A stretch of 64,000 nucleotides of DNA from Ciona savignyi. Lineage: Eukaryota > Chordata > Ascidiacea > Phlebobranchia > Cionidae. Of the stretch, positions 1 through 11,400 are shown piece by piece. The stretch covers positions 468,838-532,837 of the forward strand of contig CH003025.1 in assembly GCA_000149265.1 (NCBI GenBank), given 5' to 3'. The notes beneath the pieces are model-generated. The model saw nothing but the letters and a program-made list of their open reading frames with translations, did no database searches and had not been told where the DNA came from. Both the position numbers and the translations under genes were made by a program. Every line of letters starts with the position of its first letter. Position 1 is the stretch's first letter.

Positions 1-832
1 TTCATAATATCCCAAAAACATGGTCGGTCCAAGTAACCACGGCTCGGGGTAACTTGGACCACCTATAACTTAGCAGCGGAGAAACGCATATATGCAGATG
101 GTAAAACTCAAGATAAACACTTCTTTGTGTATTTTGCAAAACCATCCAAATATATGGTAGAACAAAATTAACTTAAAACACAAATTCATAATAAATTAAT
201 TATTGGTAATTAAAATTCATGACAGAACACTTTTTAAAACAGTTTCTAACTGTATTTGTCAATTGCCTGATGACACTGCCTTTTGGTTATTACTGTTTTG
301 TAACAATTCATTATTCTATAATAAATGTCGTTGTTTGGACAATAATTATAATCTTTTAACTTGAATTGAGCACAATTTAACATTATAAATGTAGTCAAAG
401 CCTTTATTGAAAGTGGTCCAAGTTACCCCGATTTTACATAAATTCTGATCAATATCAGTCTGATTCTATGTGTGGATACCATGTAAGTTATTTGACAACT
501 TTATTACCTGAAAAGGATACTACACAAATACATCTATGATTAAACAGAAACTCAGACATGTCATTTTTACAGTTTTATAGTTAGGGTACCCATTTTGAAA
601 GATGTAAATTAAGCAGTATACATTTGTTCTCCTTAAAACAGATAATTAAAATAAAAAATAAAATGTTTTTAGGTTTATGTTTTGTTTGTTATATATTATA
701 GATGGCATACAAGCATATATACACTAAAAAAATATTAAATATTGGACTATTATCAAGCAAAAAACATCCATTAATTAATAATCCTGTGTCCGGTCCAAGT
801 ATACCCGCCGGTTCAAGTAACCCCGATTTACG
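1..832. repeat. Left flank with scattered GGTCCAAGT motifs
   Basis: No gene is seen here. A motif close to GGTCCAAGTNACCCCG recurs five times: 26-38 (+), 45-60 (-), 415-430 (+), 792-807 (+) and 810-825 (+). The opposed pair at 26-60 and the pair at the right end look like subterminal repeats of a nonautonomous DNA transposon. Homology to the tandem units starts sharply at 833, so this stretch lies outside the array as seen here. Confidence 0.45.
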
Positions 833-1142
833 GTAGTTATTTCAAAACATCGCACTGTTAACTTCCATTGTGCCTGGCTTAATAATCTGAAAATAATCAT
901 TTGATTCCTTCCTCCCAGCCGCTTCCCGTGCATTATACTTGATTGCTCATATTTGAAATTAGCCTAACCGCCTTTTTACTTCTTTCCCGTTTTATGGTGC
1001 ATTGCGATTCCATTACAATGATATGGTAGCATATTTAAGTTTAACGCATTAACCGAACACAAATGCGTAGTGAAAATGCAGATGGCGGAGCAAACACGAT
1101 AAACCTCGATGCATTCATACTCTTCTTAAAAACCATGTAGGC

Positions 1143-2015
1143 CAGGGATGTCCAACCTTTTATTGTAATGGGCCGCATTGTCACTAAAAATAATTCACTG
1201 GGCCGCAGAACCTATTAAATTTCAATAAAAATGGCAGGGTTTAAATTAATCGGTTTGAAATGATAAGGATAAGGAGAGCGCGAAAAAAATTTGGTTATGA
1301 CAAATTGCCTTAAACGACCAGAAAGATATTTATTTCATAAAGCAGACGGTACCGTTATTTAGTAGTACAGTAATGATAAATTGCAATAAACGTAAATTCA
1401 AAAGGGGTGTGTCGCATCTCGCTAATCATAAATAAAGGAATCGAGGTATATTAGCGCATAATGGCGATTATTGCCTTGTGATAGCAATGCTTATTATACG
1501 TCAATAATGCAAAGTAACGCCAAGGTAAATAAATAATGTTATGTTAAAGGCAAACGATGTTATATTAACGTGTTGAGGATTTATTATTGTGCGCGAAATC
1601 AGTACCGGTAATTTATATTTTCGCGATTTTGTTAAATTTTGTAATTGGCGATCTTTAAAAAACGGTTTGCGAATAGCGATTCGCGATCCCTTAATTCCAT
1701 CCCTGAATGGGTACATAAAGAAACAATTAAAAGCCAGTAATTTCATCTTTAAAAAAGGGAACAAATAACACACATATAGAAAGAAACAAAAACTTATTTC
1801 TGCAATACAAAGTCAATGAGGTAAGTGTTTGTCGTCAGCAGGTTTCTTTCTGCAGTTTTGATGTTTACTGCGTCCCTAAAAGCTGACTGATACATTTGAA
1901 TTAGGCCAAGATTTAAAGTTCAAAATACTACTTGGAGTAAAAATGACTAGCGGGCCGCACAAAAATCTCAGGTGGGCCGCAGTGCGGCCCGCGGGCCGCA
2001 GGTTGGACATCCCTG
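1143..2015 (-). mobile_element. Nonautonomous hAT-type element, 873 bp
   Basis: The ends begin CAGGGATGTCCAACCT and close with its inverse, next to GC-rich GGGCCGC tracts on an AT-rich interior. It is an inverted relative of 3076-3965 and has no transposase. Target duplications are not visible: about 50 flanking bases present in unit A (21945 on) are missing, so a flanking deletion followed insertion. ORFs inside are not genes. Confidence 0.75.
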
Positions 2016-2861
2016 CTTTAGCTAATGTAAAAAGACTATATCCGAATCTCGCATTGCCATAGACTGTAATTGAACTTATAATACAACTTTACATGAAGGA
2101 ATTTATTACGACGCACGCGATCTCAAATCTTTAAATGCGGGGTAGTTTGCAAACGAACAGCAAAGCAACAACACAAATGGGAGGCTAAACTCGCAACAAC
2201 CATTGTTGGAATAATGTTTAGGCGTTATGAGAAATCACCCTCTTTATGTGCTGTTGAAACCAGATTAAGATCTTTTTAAATAAATTTGAACAGCCATGTA
2301 ATCGTAACCAAACCACAATGCTCAACCTTTTGAGTTTGTTTTCGTCAGCTGGAAATGCTGCGGTTTATGTAACAGCTCGACTAAAAAAAGTTTTGCTGTT
2401 ATTATTTTTGCCCGTGCACTGTGCGTGAAGTTTTATTAATATAAACACAACCGCCCAGCCACCCGTAAGTTTCGATTCCTCAATCTTTTGGGGTAATTCC
2501 CGCTGTCACATTTATTTGGTTACTTTGGTTTTATACTTTTGCACTAATGTGCCTTTCTTTATGACACGTTTCTTAAATACGATTTTTGTTGTTTTTCACT
2601 ATGGGAGTAGAAAATCAAATAACTTTATGTGGCCAAACAATGGATGAGGTTATTTCTTTTTATATCCGCCTTTTCTTTACAGCATTGAGTTTTGGTCACT
2701 CTGATAAATGCATACAGTAAAAGGGCAGCGGTTACATGTGAAGTTGATGCACTCTTTCCGATAGGGTCTGAGATAAAAACCCTTGAATAAAACGATAATC
2801 GCGCGATTTAGGAAAATTACACAAAACACGACACAGGCCAATTTTATTGTTCCTTATAAGT

Positions 2862-3030
2862 ATTACCAGTTTCTCAGCAGTTATTTTAAAGCAAGGCATG
2901 GTCATGAAGTTCCACTTTGCCTGGCTTGCTATAATAATTAGGAAATAATCATTTGATTCCTTCCTCCCAGACACTTTATATATAACCATGCATTATACTT
3001 GACTGCGCATGTTTGAAGTAACCATCTTTC
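2862..3030 (+). repeat. Older internal duplicate of the unit's left edge
   Basis: This stretch (and 22852-23020 in unit A) resembles 833-965 and 21630-21770. They share TTGCCTGGCTTG, AATAATCATTTGATTCC and TTCCTCCCAG in the same order. It is an older duplication nested in the unit. The rest of 2016-3075 shows no gene. Confidence 0.6.
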
Positions 3031-3075
3031 GAGATCGCAGTATTTAAGCTTAGCCTCGTCCCACATTGTTTAAAC

Positions 3076-3965
3076 CAGGGATGTCCAACCTGCGGCCCGC
3101 GGGCCGCAGTGCGGCCCAACTGAGATTTTTGTGCGGCCCGCTAGTCATTTTTACTCCAAGTACTATTTTGAACTTTAAATCTTGGCCTAATTCAAATGTA
3201 TCAGTCAGCTTTTAGGGACGCAGTAAACATCAAAACTGCAGAAAGAAACAGACTGACAACAAACACTTATCTCATTGACTTTGTATTGCAGAAATAAGTT
3301 TTTGTTTCTTTCTCTATGTGTGTTATTTGTTCCTTTTTTCAAAGATGAAATTAATGGCTTTTAATTGTTTCTTTATGTACCCATTCAGGGTTGGAATTAA
3401 GGGATCGCGAATCGCTATTCGCAAACCGTTTTCTAAAGTTCGCGAATTACAAAATTTAACAAAATCGCGAAAAAAATTACCGGTACTGATTTCGCGCACT
3501 TTTAATAATAAATCCTTAACACGTTAATATAACATCGTTTGCCTTCAACATAACATTATTTATTTACCTTGGCTTTACTTTGCATTATTGGCGTATAATA
3601 AGCATTGCTATCACAAGGCAATAATCGCCATTATGCGTTAATATACCTCGATTCCTTTTTTTATGATTGCCGAGATGCGACACACCCTTTTTGAATTTAC
3701 GTTTATTGCAATTAATCATTACTGTACTACTAAATAACGGTACCGTCTGCTTTAAAAAAATAAATATCTTTCTGGTCGTTTAAGGCAATTTATCATAACC
3801 AACGTTTTTTTTCGCGCGCTCCTTATCCGCGCATTTCGCAAATCATTTTAAAACCATTGATTCGCGAACCCTGCCATTTTTATTGAAATTTAATAGCTTC
3901 TGCGGCCCATTAAATTATTTTAAGTGACAATGCGGCCCACTACAATAAAAGGTTGGACATCCCTG
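3076..3965 (+). mobile_element. Nonautonomous hAT-type element, 890 bp
   Basis: Starts CAGGGATGTCCAACCT and ends with the inverse of that sequence. It is flanked by an exact 8-bp target duplication GTTTAAAC (3068-3075 and 3966-3973). Unit A has the uninterrupted site at 23059-23066. An 8-bp duplication with CAGGG ends is the hAT superfamily signature. No transposase is present. Confidence 0.9.
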
Positions 3966-4212
3966 GTTTAAACAATCCTACTTATCGGACCCCTGGGTTT
4001 CCAGATTAATGCAGATGTGTGTTAAGTTAGAACAAATTCAACTGTCGTTTTAATTAGGTGTCTAACTCGTATAAATTTCAGGAAAATCTTGTGAATGAAA
4101 CACTGAGCACTTACTAATCAATTTTTATCCTTACTTACGTTATGCATGTCGATTGATCTTCACCTTGTTTTAAAAACGATTGTATCTACAGCAGGCATAA
4201 GCTCGGAACAAA

Positions 4213-4672
4213 ATGAAGGCTATACTTTTTGTAGTGCTACTTTTCTGCGCTCATCTTGAGGTCGCTTTTGGGTGTAAGTTTGCATTTGACTGACTAAAAG
4301 CTTTTTTTATTAATAAATGACATTATACATTGCAGTTGGATTTCAATGCAATGCACCAGAGTTCTACTGTGTAGATGGAATGCTGAAGCCTGGTTACAAA
4401 GGAACCTGCTATAACCCTCAAATGTATTGTTATTGTAAGTTTTTATATAATGGCGCACATAGTTTACTGGAAAATCTTTATGGCCGTTGTCTGCAACATC
4501 CTTAAGAATAATCTGCACATTTTGGTCCCTCATAATAGCTAATCTCTCTGAGACAGTTGGATGAAAATGCGAACTTGTGTCGCTGGGTTAATCGCATAAC
4601 GCCGTATAGTTGTACAATGTTGTTTTGTCATATTATTTCAATATTTTAATTTCTTCAGGGGTTGCGTTTTGA
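4213..4672 (+). CDS. Small secreted cysteine-containing peptide gene (copy 1)
   Basis: Predicted exons are 4213-4273, 4336-4434 and 4659-4672. Exon 1 encodes a signal peptide (MKAILFVVLLFCAHLEVAFG) and ends at a GTAAGT donor. Exon 2 follows TTGCAG and encodes a mature peptide with four cysteines in the order QC, FYC, GTC, MYC; it again ends at GTAAGT. Exon 3 follows TTCTTCAG and gives a short WVAF tail, for a protein of about 57 aa. The size and cysteine pattern would suit a host-defence peptide, but I recognise no family and this is inference. Exon 3 is the least certain part. Copy 2 is at 23304. Confidence 0.55.
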
Positions 4673-6388
4673 AAAGCTTAGCAAGATAAAGCAACAGCTG
4701 CATCAGGATTTAAATAAACAAATCCAAAAGATTTCTTGCCGTCGTTACGCCACAATACGTCAGTGTTACAGCAAGAACAGGCATAGCAAAATATGTTACC
4801 TAAATCTGTCGCTGACCTATGCTACTGCATTTAAAGTACGCTAATTATAGCATGATACAGCTCGAAATCAGCAAATATAAAGCGTTCAATATTTAATTAA
4901 TCTAAGTATGTCTCCCTTTGTAAACGGCACACTTTTTACCCAAAAATTAGAGTTTGCACCACAAAAATAATCAATACACATTTTCATGTTCTGTAAAATA
5001 CAGACAAAACAAAGTCCTGCCTATGTTCCGTAAAAACCCTACAAATGCCAAACATCTAAAGCTGTTATGCGCCACTTAATTCTTGTGCCGAGGAAGGGTA
5101 CACCTCAAATTAAGTTCTGTCTGCATAGAGGTCCAATTAAAATAGAATGTTTCGTTTTTACCGGCCTTAGTTTCAAAATAATAATGGGTTCGCTTCTAAG
5201 TCTGTTTTTGTTGCGTAAGTATATGTATTGATTACGTTAACCATTCGGACACACGACCGTACTGGAATATTGCTGTTCGAAGTTGTTACACGTTTCGACT
5301 GACCAGATAGCCGATTGGTGGCGCTAACGAGTCCGCAATAAGACAAAATAGTTCCTTTTGGGAGTCAAGCTAAAACTTTTTTGTCCAATCGGGTTGCCAG
5401 ATCTATTGCAGTATGAGCTATATTTGTTATTACTTCGATTTCTTTAGAGATAAACACGTTAGGTGTAGGTTCACGAATAATACTATGGTTTTTTAATGCG
5501 TACATAAATGGAACTACATACATAAGTTAAAAACAAACATTGTTATGACACGAAGGCTACATCAGGGCAAACGATGGTGCAATAGAAAATATGCCGGAAA
5601 CCATATTGGATATTAATTTGAAATTCGACTTGCCGTCAAACGACAGGGCCAGGGTTTGATGAGTATGAACATTTTCGGATGCTGAAAAATCACAAACGCT
5701 GCTGTAAGGTAAGTTATCGTGGTGCATCGGTTGTTCTAAATGGAATTATTTGCCTGGCATATCCATAATTTACCTACAAGGCTATATAGGCAAGGCCAAA
5801 CCTATCTAATCGAAAGGTTTTTTGACCAAACTAGCTGATGGCTTAAAATATTTTTTTACAGCCGACTGTGTTAAACTGTAAACTGGGAAAAACAACTACA
5901 TACAACGCGTATCGCAATTCATGTAACATGACGGCTTTAAGTTATTTACCCATGTAATATTGCTGCTTCCCAAATAACTGGCATAAACGAGGATATTCTG
6001 TCCAGAATATCCTGCGATCAATAGGATAGAAGGTAATTTAAATACGTCTTGTTGAGGAAATCTGAACTCCGTATCCTACTCAGCGATGTACAATCAATCA
6101 TTTTCAAATTCTCACATTGGGAATAGTAAGCAACATATAGTTTTATTAAAGTTTTTGCTTTAAAAAACAAAGTGCCGTTTTAAATCTATGGCGACTTAAC
6201 CACCCAGTAAACCTCTGCTCAACCTATTAAATAATTAAGTTTATTCCCGAAGGTAGACTTGCGTTAGCTTTAACGTCAGGTTGCCGAAGGTATTGCATTC
6301 TTTGTTTTTTTATAAATGACAGATAAATCTAGGATAACCGTCCGACGGTCAGCTCAAATAGTGGGAGATAACACCGAACAATGGATTT
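4673..6388. other. Intergenic, no gene seen
   Basis: Collinear with 23765-25860 of unit A apart from the SINE there. No splice-bounded coding signal is visible. A perfect 22-base palindrome, GGATATTCTG, TC, CAGAATATCC, lies at 5991-6012 and is conserved at 25465-25486. Confidence 0.5.
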
Positions 6389-6399
6389 TTAACAAGTAA

Positions 6400-6598
6400 A
6401 ACGAATAATGTATGCCATTGTATGGGGTTGCACACCAGGCTCATATCTCCAATTAACGTTGTATTGGTGTAACGTACATCTACTGTATTTTTTGTGTGAG
6501 AAAACAATAAATGCAGCAACTTCCGCATGCTTTCGTGGCGGCCCAGCAAAGTCTCGCTGCTCCCCAGGGCGCCGCGGCGCCCATTTTGGGAACCGCTG
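6400..6598 (-). mobile_element. hAT-type element fragment
   Basis: The right end, read on the minus strand, begins CAGCGGTTCCCAAA followed by a GC-rich stretch, a common hAT-type terminus. The opposite end and target duplication are not found. The same fragment occurs in unit A ending at 26072. Confidence 0.4.
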
Positions 6599-6884
6599 GG
6601 CTAGTGTATACAAAACCACCTTGCTTGCATGTTTAGTTTCATGGGAAAGTTTCCATTTTTAAATTATTTGTTTTAGCTGATGTTCTTTGCTGGGCCAGGA
6701 CACTTTACCATTTTTACAGACTATTACGATCTTAGGCTTTAAACAGACTACCGTTCAATAATAATCAGAAAATGGTAAATTAACCTTTCTCCGCTTTATT
6801 TCTTTATAATGATATAGTAAGAGATTCATCCCATGAATGAAAAAAGCAGGAGAGTTATCGCATCGAAAATTTTTAAATTATCCC

Positions 6885-7000
6885 GCGAATGCGTAAAGGG
6901 GGGTTACGACCAGAATAATCGTCAGATTACCTCATACCTATACCGCTAGGTTACCGGAGCACTTTAGTGTGCTGTATATGTTAGTATCCTTTATTCAGTT
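6885..7000 (-). mobile_element. Diverged SINE relic
   Basis: Matches the middle and tail of the tRNA-derived SINE at 23940 in the same order: CCCGCGAATG, CGTCAGATTACC, GGTTACCGGAGC and GTGTGCTGTATATG. It is old, since all units carry it (26340 on, 45810 on). Confidence 0.5.
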
Positions 7001-7107
7001 TCGACTGACGTTATACGTTTGGCGTGGATCAGGAACAAATTTGTTAGAAGTAAAGTAATAGTTGTTAGTCCGCTGTGTATACTATACGTTCAAGCTATTC
7101 CTAAAAA

Positions 7108-7329
7108 ATGGAGGATTTACACAACAAATTTGTTCCTTATATTTGCGATGCTAACAAAGCAGTTGAATTCAAACTCGTTAAAAGTCGGAATGATTTAAAA
7201 AACGAAGACAGCTTTTTCATTCCAGTTACATCAAAATATTTGGTGAAAAGAAACAAATCTTCTTTCTACGTATATACCCTACACTTCCAGTAAATTACAC
7301 ATAGACACACAACTTTTATATGAAAAAAA
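7108..7329 (+). pseudogene. HAT1: HAT1 N-terminal pseudogene (unit 0)
   Basis: Begins MEDLHNKFVPYICDANKAVE with the FKLVKS step typical of the N-terminus of histone acetyltransferase 1. The fuller copy in unit B (46033) carries the next conserved blocks FGYK and VKADDV. Here the match is degraded after about 40 codons, with a stop at 7291-7293. It is cut at 7329, where a SINE tail abuts it. There is no intron in the matching part, so it is most simply a processed copy. It is not a functional gene: the GNAT catalytic domain is absent. Confidence 0.7.
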
Positions 7330-7374
7330 TTTTCCCATTCACGGAAATAAACATGAATATCCTATCCTATCCTA
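7330..7374 (+). mobile_element. SINE 3' tail remnant
   Basis: TTTTCCCATTCACGG to the CCTATCCTAT tail matches the 3' end of the SINE family (compare 57050-57102). It abuts the truncated HAT1 pseudogene, marking the junction of a deletion that removed the rest of both. The same junction is at 26806-26847 in unit A. Confidence 0.7.
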
Positions 7375-7751
7375 ATTATTCGCCGATAAAACGGATTTTA
7401 GAACATTGCAAACGAACGAGACATTGCAAACCGCATGCATGCGTGTTACAATATTTACAGGAAATTAATCAGGTGTTCTATATCGTATTCTGTCTATTCG
7501 ACGCGTTACGTCATAACTCATACGATTATCAGAAAAAAACACTGTCACTACATCACATCGGCAAAATACGGAGAATAAACAGGGAGATTGACAATTCAGA
7601 TTTCTGTTGGTTACAAAAAAACTGTTCGCAGAAAACGGGGGTAGGTTAAATGAGGTGCCCACAAGTTATATTTTCAAACTTAAGCAAAATTAGATTCATT
7701 CTAGGCTAGCGTATATACAGAATCAACTTAGGTAGACTACAGCATTTATAG

Positions 7752-8097
7752 CAGTGCTTCTCAAATGGTGCGCCGCAGCAGTTAGCTTGGTGTGCCCCAC
7801 TTGCATTTCTTAAATTGACGACAGAGTGTGCATATATTATAAACCACTAATTGGTTAGTGTCTTATAGCTCGTTCTTTTTCAGTGTAACGTTAGATCTAT
7901 ATTAACTTTCGAAAAGCAAGAGAGCTAAAAAAACAGTAATTTCGTTATGTGGAAAATTCGGTGATGAAATTATTTAAATAAACATTTTAATTCCCATATT
8001 TTTCCTAAATTTTATTTAACATATTGTTTTGACTCCCCGTGCAAAGTGCGCCCGTTCGTTTCTTAATTGGTCTCGGGTGAGCCACGAGGTCAAAATA
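7752..8097 (+). mobile_element. Short hAT-type MITE, right end deleted
   Basis: Left end CAGTGCTTCTCAAATGG is preceded by ATTTATAG (7744-7751), the target duplication seen complete in unit B (47131-47502). The last bases and right target copy are deleted here and, identically, in unit A. Confidence 0.75.
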
Positions 8098-8134
8098 ATA
8101 TTCTGCGTTACAAAGCTTTAGGTTTAGGTACAAC

Positions 8135-8209
8135 ATGATTTATGTTTATGTATTGATAATTGTATTATCCGTCACAATTCACGTAAAGGGTTCATTCTTA
8201 CGTCAATAA
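8135..8209 (+). pseudogene. Relic duplicate of H exon 1 (signal peptide)
   Basis: A 24-codon ORF beginning MIYVYVLIIVLSVTIHVKG, similar to the H signal exon MIFVFVLMNIIFS and with a similar upstream context (TTCTGC... then AACATGAT). It runs into a stop, and no strong donor follows. Copies at 27595 and 47540 keep the same reading frame. It is probably the first exon of an ancestral neighbouring H gene whose other exons are gone. Confidence 0.5.
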
Positions 8210-8494
8210 TGCTTACGGATCAGATTTACGGGAAAATAGATTTTTACAGTTACAATGCCCGTTAAACTTGTGAACTATGAATTCATTACAGCATGCATGC
8301 TGCCTTTAACTTTCCACGTACATTTTTCAAAAAAGTGTAAGCAGAAGAAAGCGGGAAGTTACATGACATGTTCATCAGTTAGATATCAAACTTAAATGAA
8401 ATAAGTTTTATTCTAAGTTAGCGTTTACAGATTTAATATATATAGAGGTAGACAATTTGTAATTTTAAGTATTCTGCTTTCAGAAAAGTAAAAC

Positions 8495-11400
8495 ATGATT
8501 TTCGTTTTCGTGTTGATGAATATTATTTTCTCGACTGAAGCTTTTACAAGTAAGTTGGATAAGATATGTCTAAATACGGTAAATCATACTAAGTCATTTT
8601 GATTTTTATAGATTAGTATTAATTTTTGATTATTTAATCGAATTATTCTGCAGTTGGTAGAGAGACTATTAAAGGATCAACCGACGTATTCTTATCATCC
8701 GACACACCCAAATCAAACATCAAAATCGACTACGACTTGTGCTTTTCTTTTGTGCCTTACCACATCAAAGCTACCGCTCGTCCCTACAACCCGACTGGTC
8801 CAGAAACTTTCAAGGCCACTGTTGTGAAGATTAACTACTACCACTTCATACTTCAGTTGGAACGCACAGATCGCGACTCGGGTTGGAGAGGGGCTTTAAA
8901 AATCGACTGGGAGCTTTTTACTGTATCAGGTATACGAGATCTCCAAATCTTCATATTTCACATTAGTTTTGTTCGTGTTATGTGTTAACTGCTGTTTAAG
9001 ATATATGAATTATTTTAATATTTTGTGATATGTTAAATAAAAACATATAGAAAATCAATGTTCGAAATGTACATACAAACAGTATAATGCAAGAAGTGTC
9101 CGGTTAAAATGATTAACTGATGAAGATAATCGGTATTAAGGACTGTCACAAACTAGAGTGTACAGTAATTAAGTTTTGTATTGCGCAACCTACTTTAAAA
9201 CGTTGTTTTTCAAATTATTACCGTGGCTATGTGACGTCACAATGCATAAGTTATTGTCGTTCGTTTTGATGTTTTTCATGAAACGTGGCATTCGGAAAAG
9301 TACAGTAAACAGAGCGGTAGTGTTGTAAACTTTGTGTTATTCTGATCGCGCTTAAGAATAACTGCAGACCTTTAGAGTTTAGTAACCGACAATAGTCACG
9401 TCTATCAGGAATCAAGACCTGAAACGCGACATCTGGGGGCCTGTCCGGGATATTTATTATTCCTTAAAAGTATTGTCGTGCTATTTAAATGTTTGTAGTA
9501 GAGAAAGAACAGTTTAACATGGAAAAGTTAATCGAAGCTGGTAAGCAACTGGGGTTGGCAGATGAAGCGCTGCTGAGATTTATTAGCGAACAACAAGCAA
9601 TAGAGCGCGAGGAAAGAAGTAGGGAGAGACGTGAAGCGCGTGAGGCAGAGGAACGTAAAGTTCAAGCCGAACGCGAGACTGAGGAACGTAAAATGCAAGC
9701 CGAACGGGAATATCAGTTAAACCTAAGGAAAATCGAGTTGCAAATAGCTGAGGTAAACGCTACGAGGAGCCCACCTGCTGTAGGTGTTGCCGGAAAGGCT
9801 AAAGCGCCGAGGTTGCCGGCATTTGTGGATGGCAAAGACGAGCTTGACAGCTACTTGCTACGATTTGAAAGGTTCGCTACGAGCAGTAGATGGGAGAAAT
9901 CTGAATGGGCTACGTCTTTAAGCGCCCTTTTAACTGGTAGAGCGCTAGACGTTTATTCTAGATTGTCAGATACTGCTGCTGTCGAGTACGACCTGCTGAA
10001 GCAGGCATTGTTGAACCGATATGACCTCACGGAAGAGGGGTACCGTTGTAAATTCAGAGAAGCAAAGCCCGAAAAAGATGAGAGCTCCGAGCAATTCATC
10101 ATTCGTCTGACCAATTACTTGACAAAATGGGTGGAGATGTCAGGCTCTACTACGTCATGGGAAGAGGTTAGTGCGCTTTTGGTGAAGGAGCAATTTATTC
10201 AAACCTGCCCGAAAGAACTTTCGATCTACTTGAGGGAACAAGCGCCGAAATCTTTGGACAGTTTGTCGACGATAGCGGATCAGTTTTTGAATGCACACAG
10301 CAGAAATCTGTCGTCAACTGGTAATAGAGGTGCCTCAAGGACGATGTCGGACCAGTGGAATACTCCGGCAGATGTGCAATGTTTTAGTTGTAAACAGCGC
10401 GGACACACGGCGAGAGAGTGCCCACAGCTAAAAGGTGACGCTAGTCGAATGATTAGGAGATGTTTTATATGTGACCGGACGGGACATTTGGCGAAGGACT
10501 GCAAATGCCGTTCCTCAATTAGAAGCCCTGCTAAACAGGTTGGCAGTGCGGGGGAGACCTTAAATTCTAGACGCAAAAGTGACGCGAAGGATGACAAGGG
10601 GCGAAAGAAAGTCGTGTGCGAGCCTGATGAAGTGCCCGATGACGTCATGAGAAAACTTCCGGTTCGTAAGGGTCTAGTGGGAGACCATTTTGTTGATACA
10701 CTAAGAGACACTGGTTGTACAGGTGTTATTGTCAAACGCGAATTTGTAGATGACTCCCAATTAACTGGTAGTAAAGGATTTGTGACTTTGCTAGATTCAA
10801 CGACAGTCAAGGCCGAGGTGGCGAATATTACGGTCGATACGCCGTTTTACAAGGGATCTGTCGAAGCTTTTTGTTTGCCGAACACGTTGCATGACTTGAT
10901 CATAGGTAACGTCCCTGGAGCTAGAAGTCCAGATGACCCCTATCCAACTTGGGAAACGTCATGCGCCGTGCAAACAAGATCAGAGAAATTAAAGAAGGAA
11001 GCGAAACCGCTAAGGATTCGTAAGGGTATCCCGTGGACAGTGACCGATAAAGATGGATTCGAGGAAGCGCAGAAGGCTGACTCAACATTGGAATCGCTGT
11101 GGACAGCTGAGGATACTCGCGTTAAAGGTGAGCAAGTAACGTCATTTAAGGTGGAAGAAGGTCTGCTGTATCGCATGTTTCAGCACCCAAAGGTTAATAA
11201 TGGGAAATGGCTTCGCCAGCTTGTGGTACCCCAGAACCTTCGACCGAAGGTGTTAGAGATTGCTCACGAGTCTATAATGGGGGGTCACATGGGAATTAAG
11301 AAGACGTTGGATAAGGTAACGTCAAATTTTTATTGGCCTGGAATACGAGATGACGTAAAGCGGTTCTGTAGGTCGTGTGATATATGCCAACGCACTGTTA

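Noticed and set aside
1501-1773. ORF inside a hAT element, with a related ORF at 3318-3527 on the other strand
   Set aside because: Both follow the mirrored transposon sequence; there is no transposase motif, and the similarity is explained by the element itself.
4662-4844. 60-codon ORF after the peptide gene's third splice site
   Set aside because: Its frame does not fit the phase of the upstream exons, and it lacks an ATG; conservation in unit A reflects recent duplication.
6389-6619. Overlapping ORFs on both strands at the hAT fragment
   Set aside because: They arise from the GC-rich transposon end and are altered between units; no gene structure.
10280-10810. Long minus-strand ORF in the retrotransposon
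   Set aside because: Antisense shadow of the gag-pol frame.
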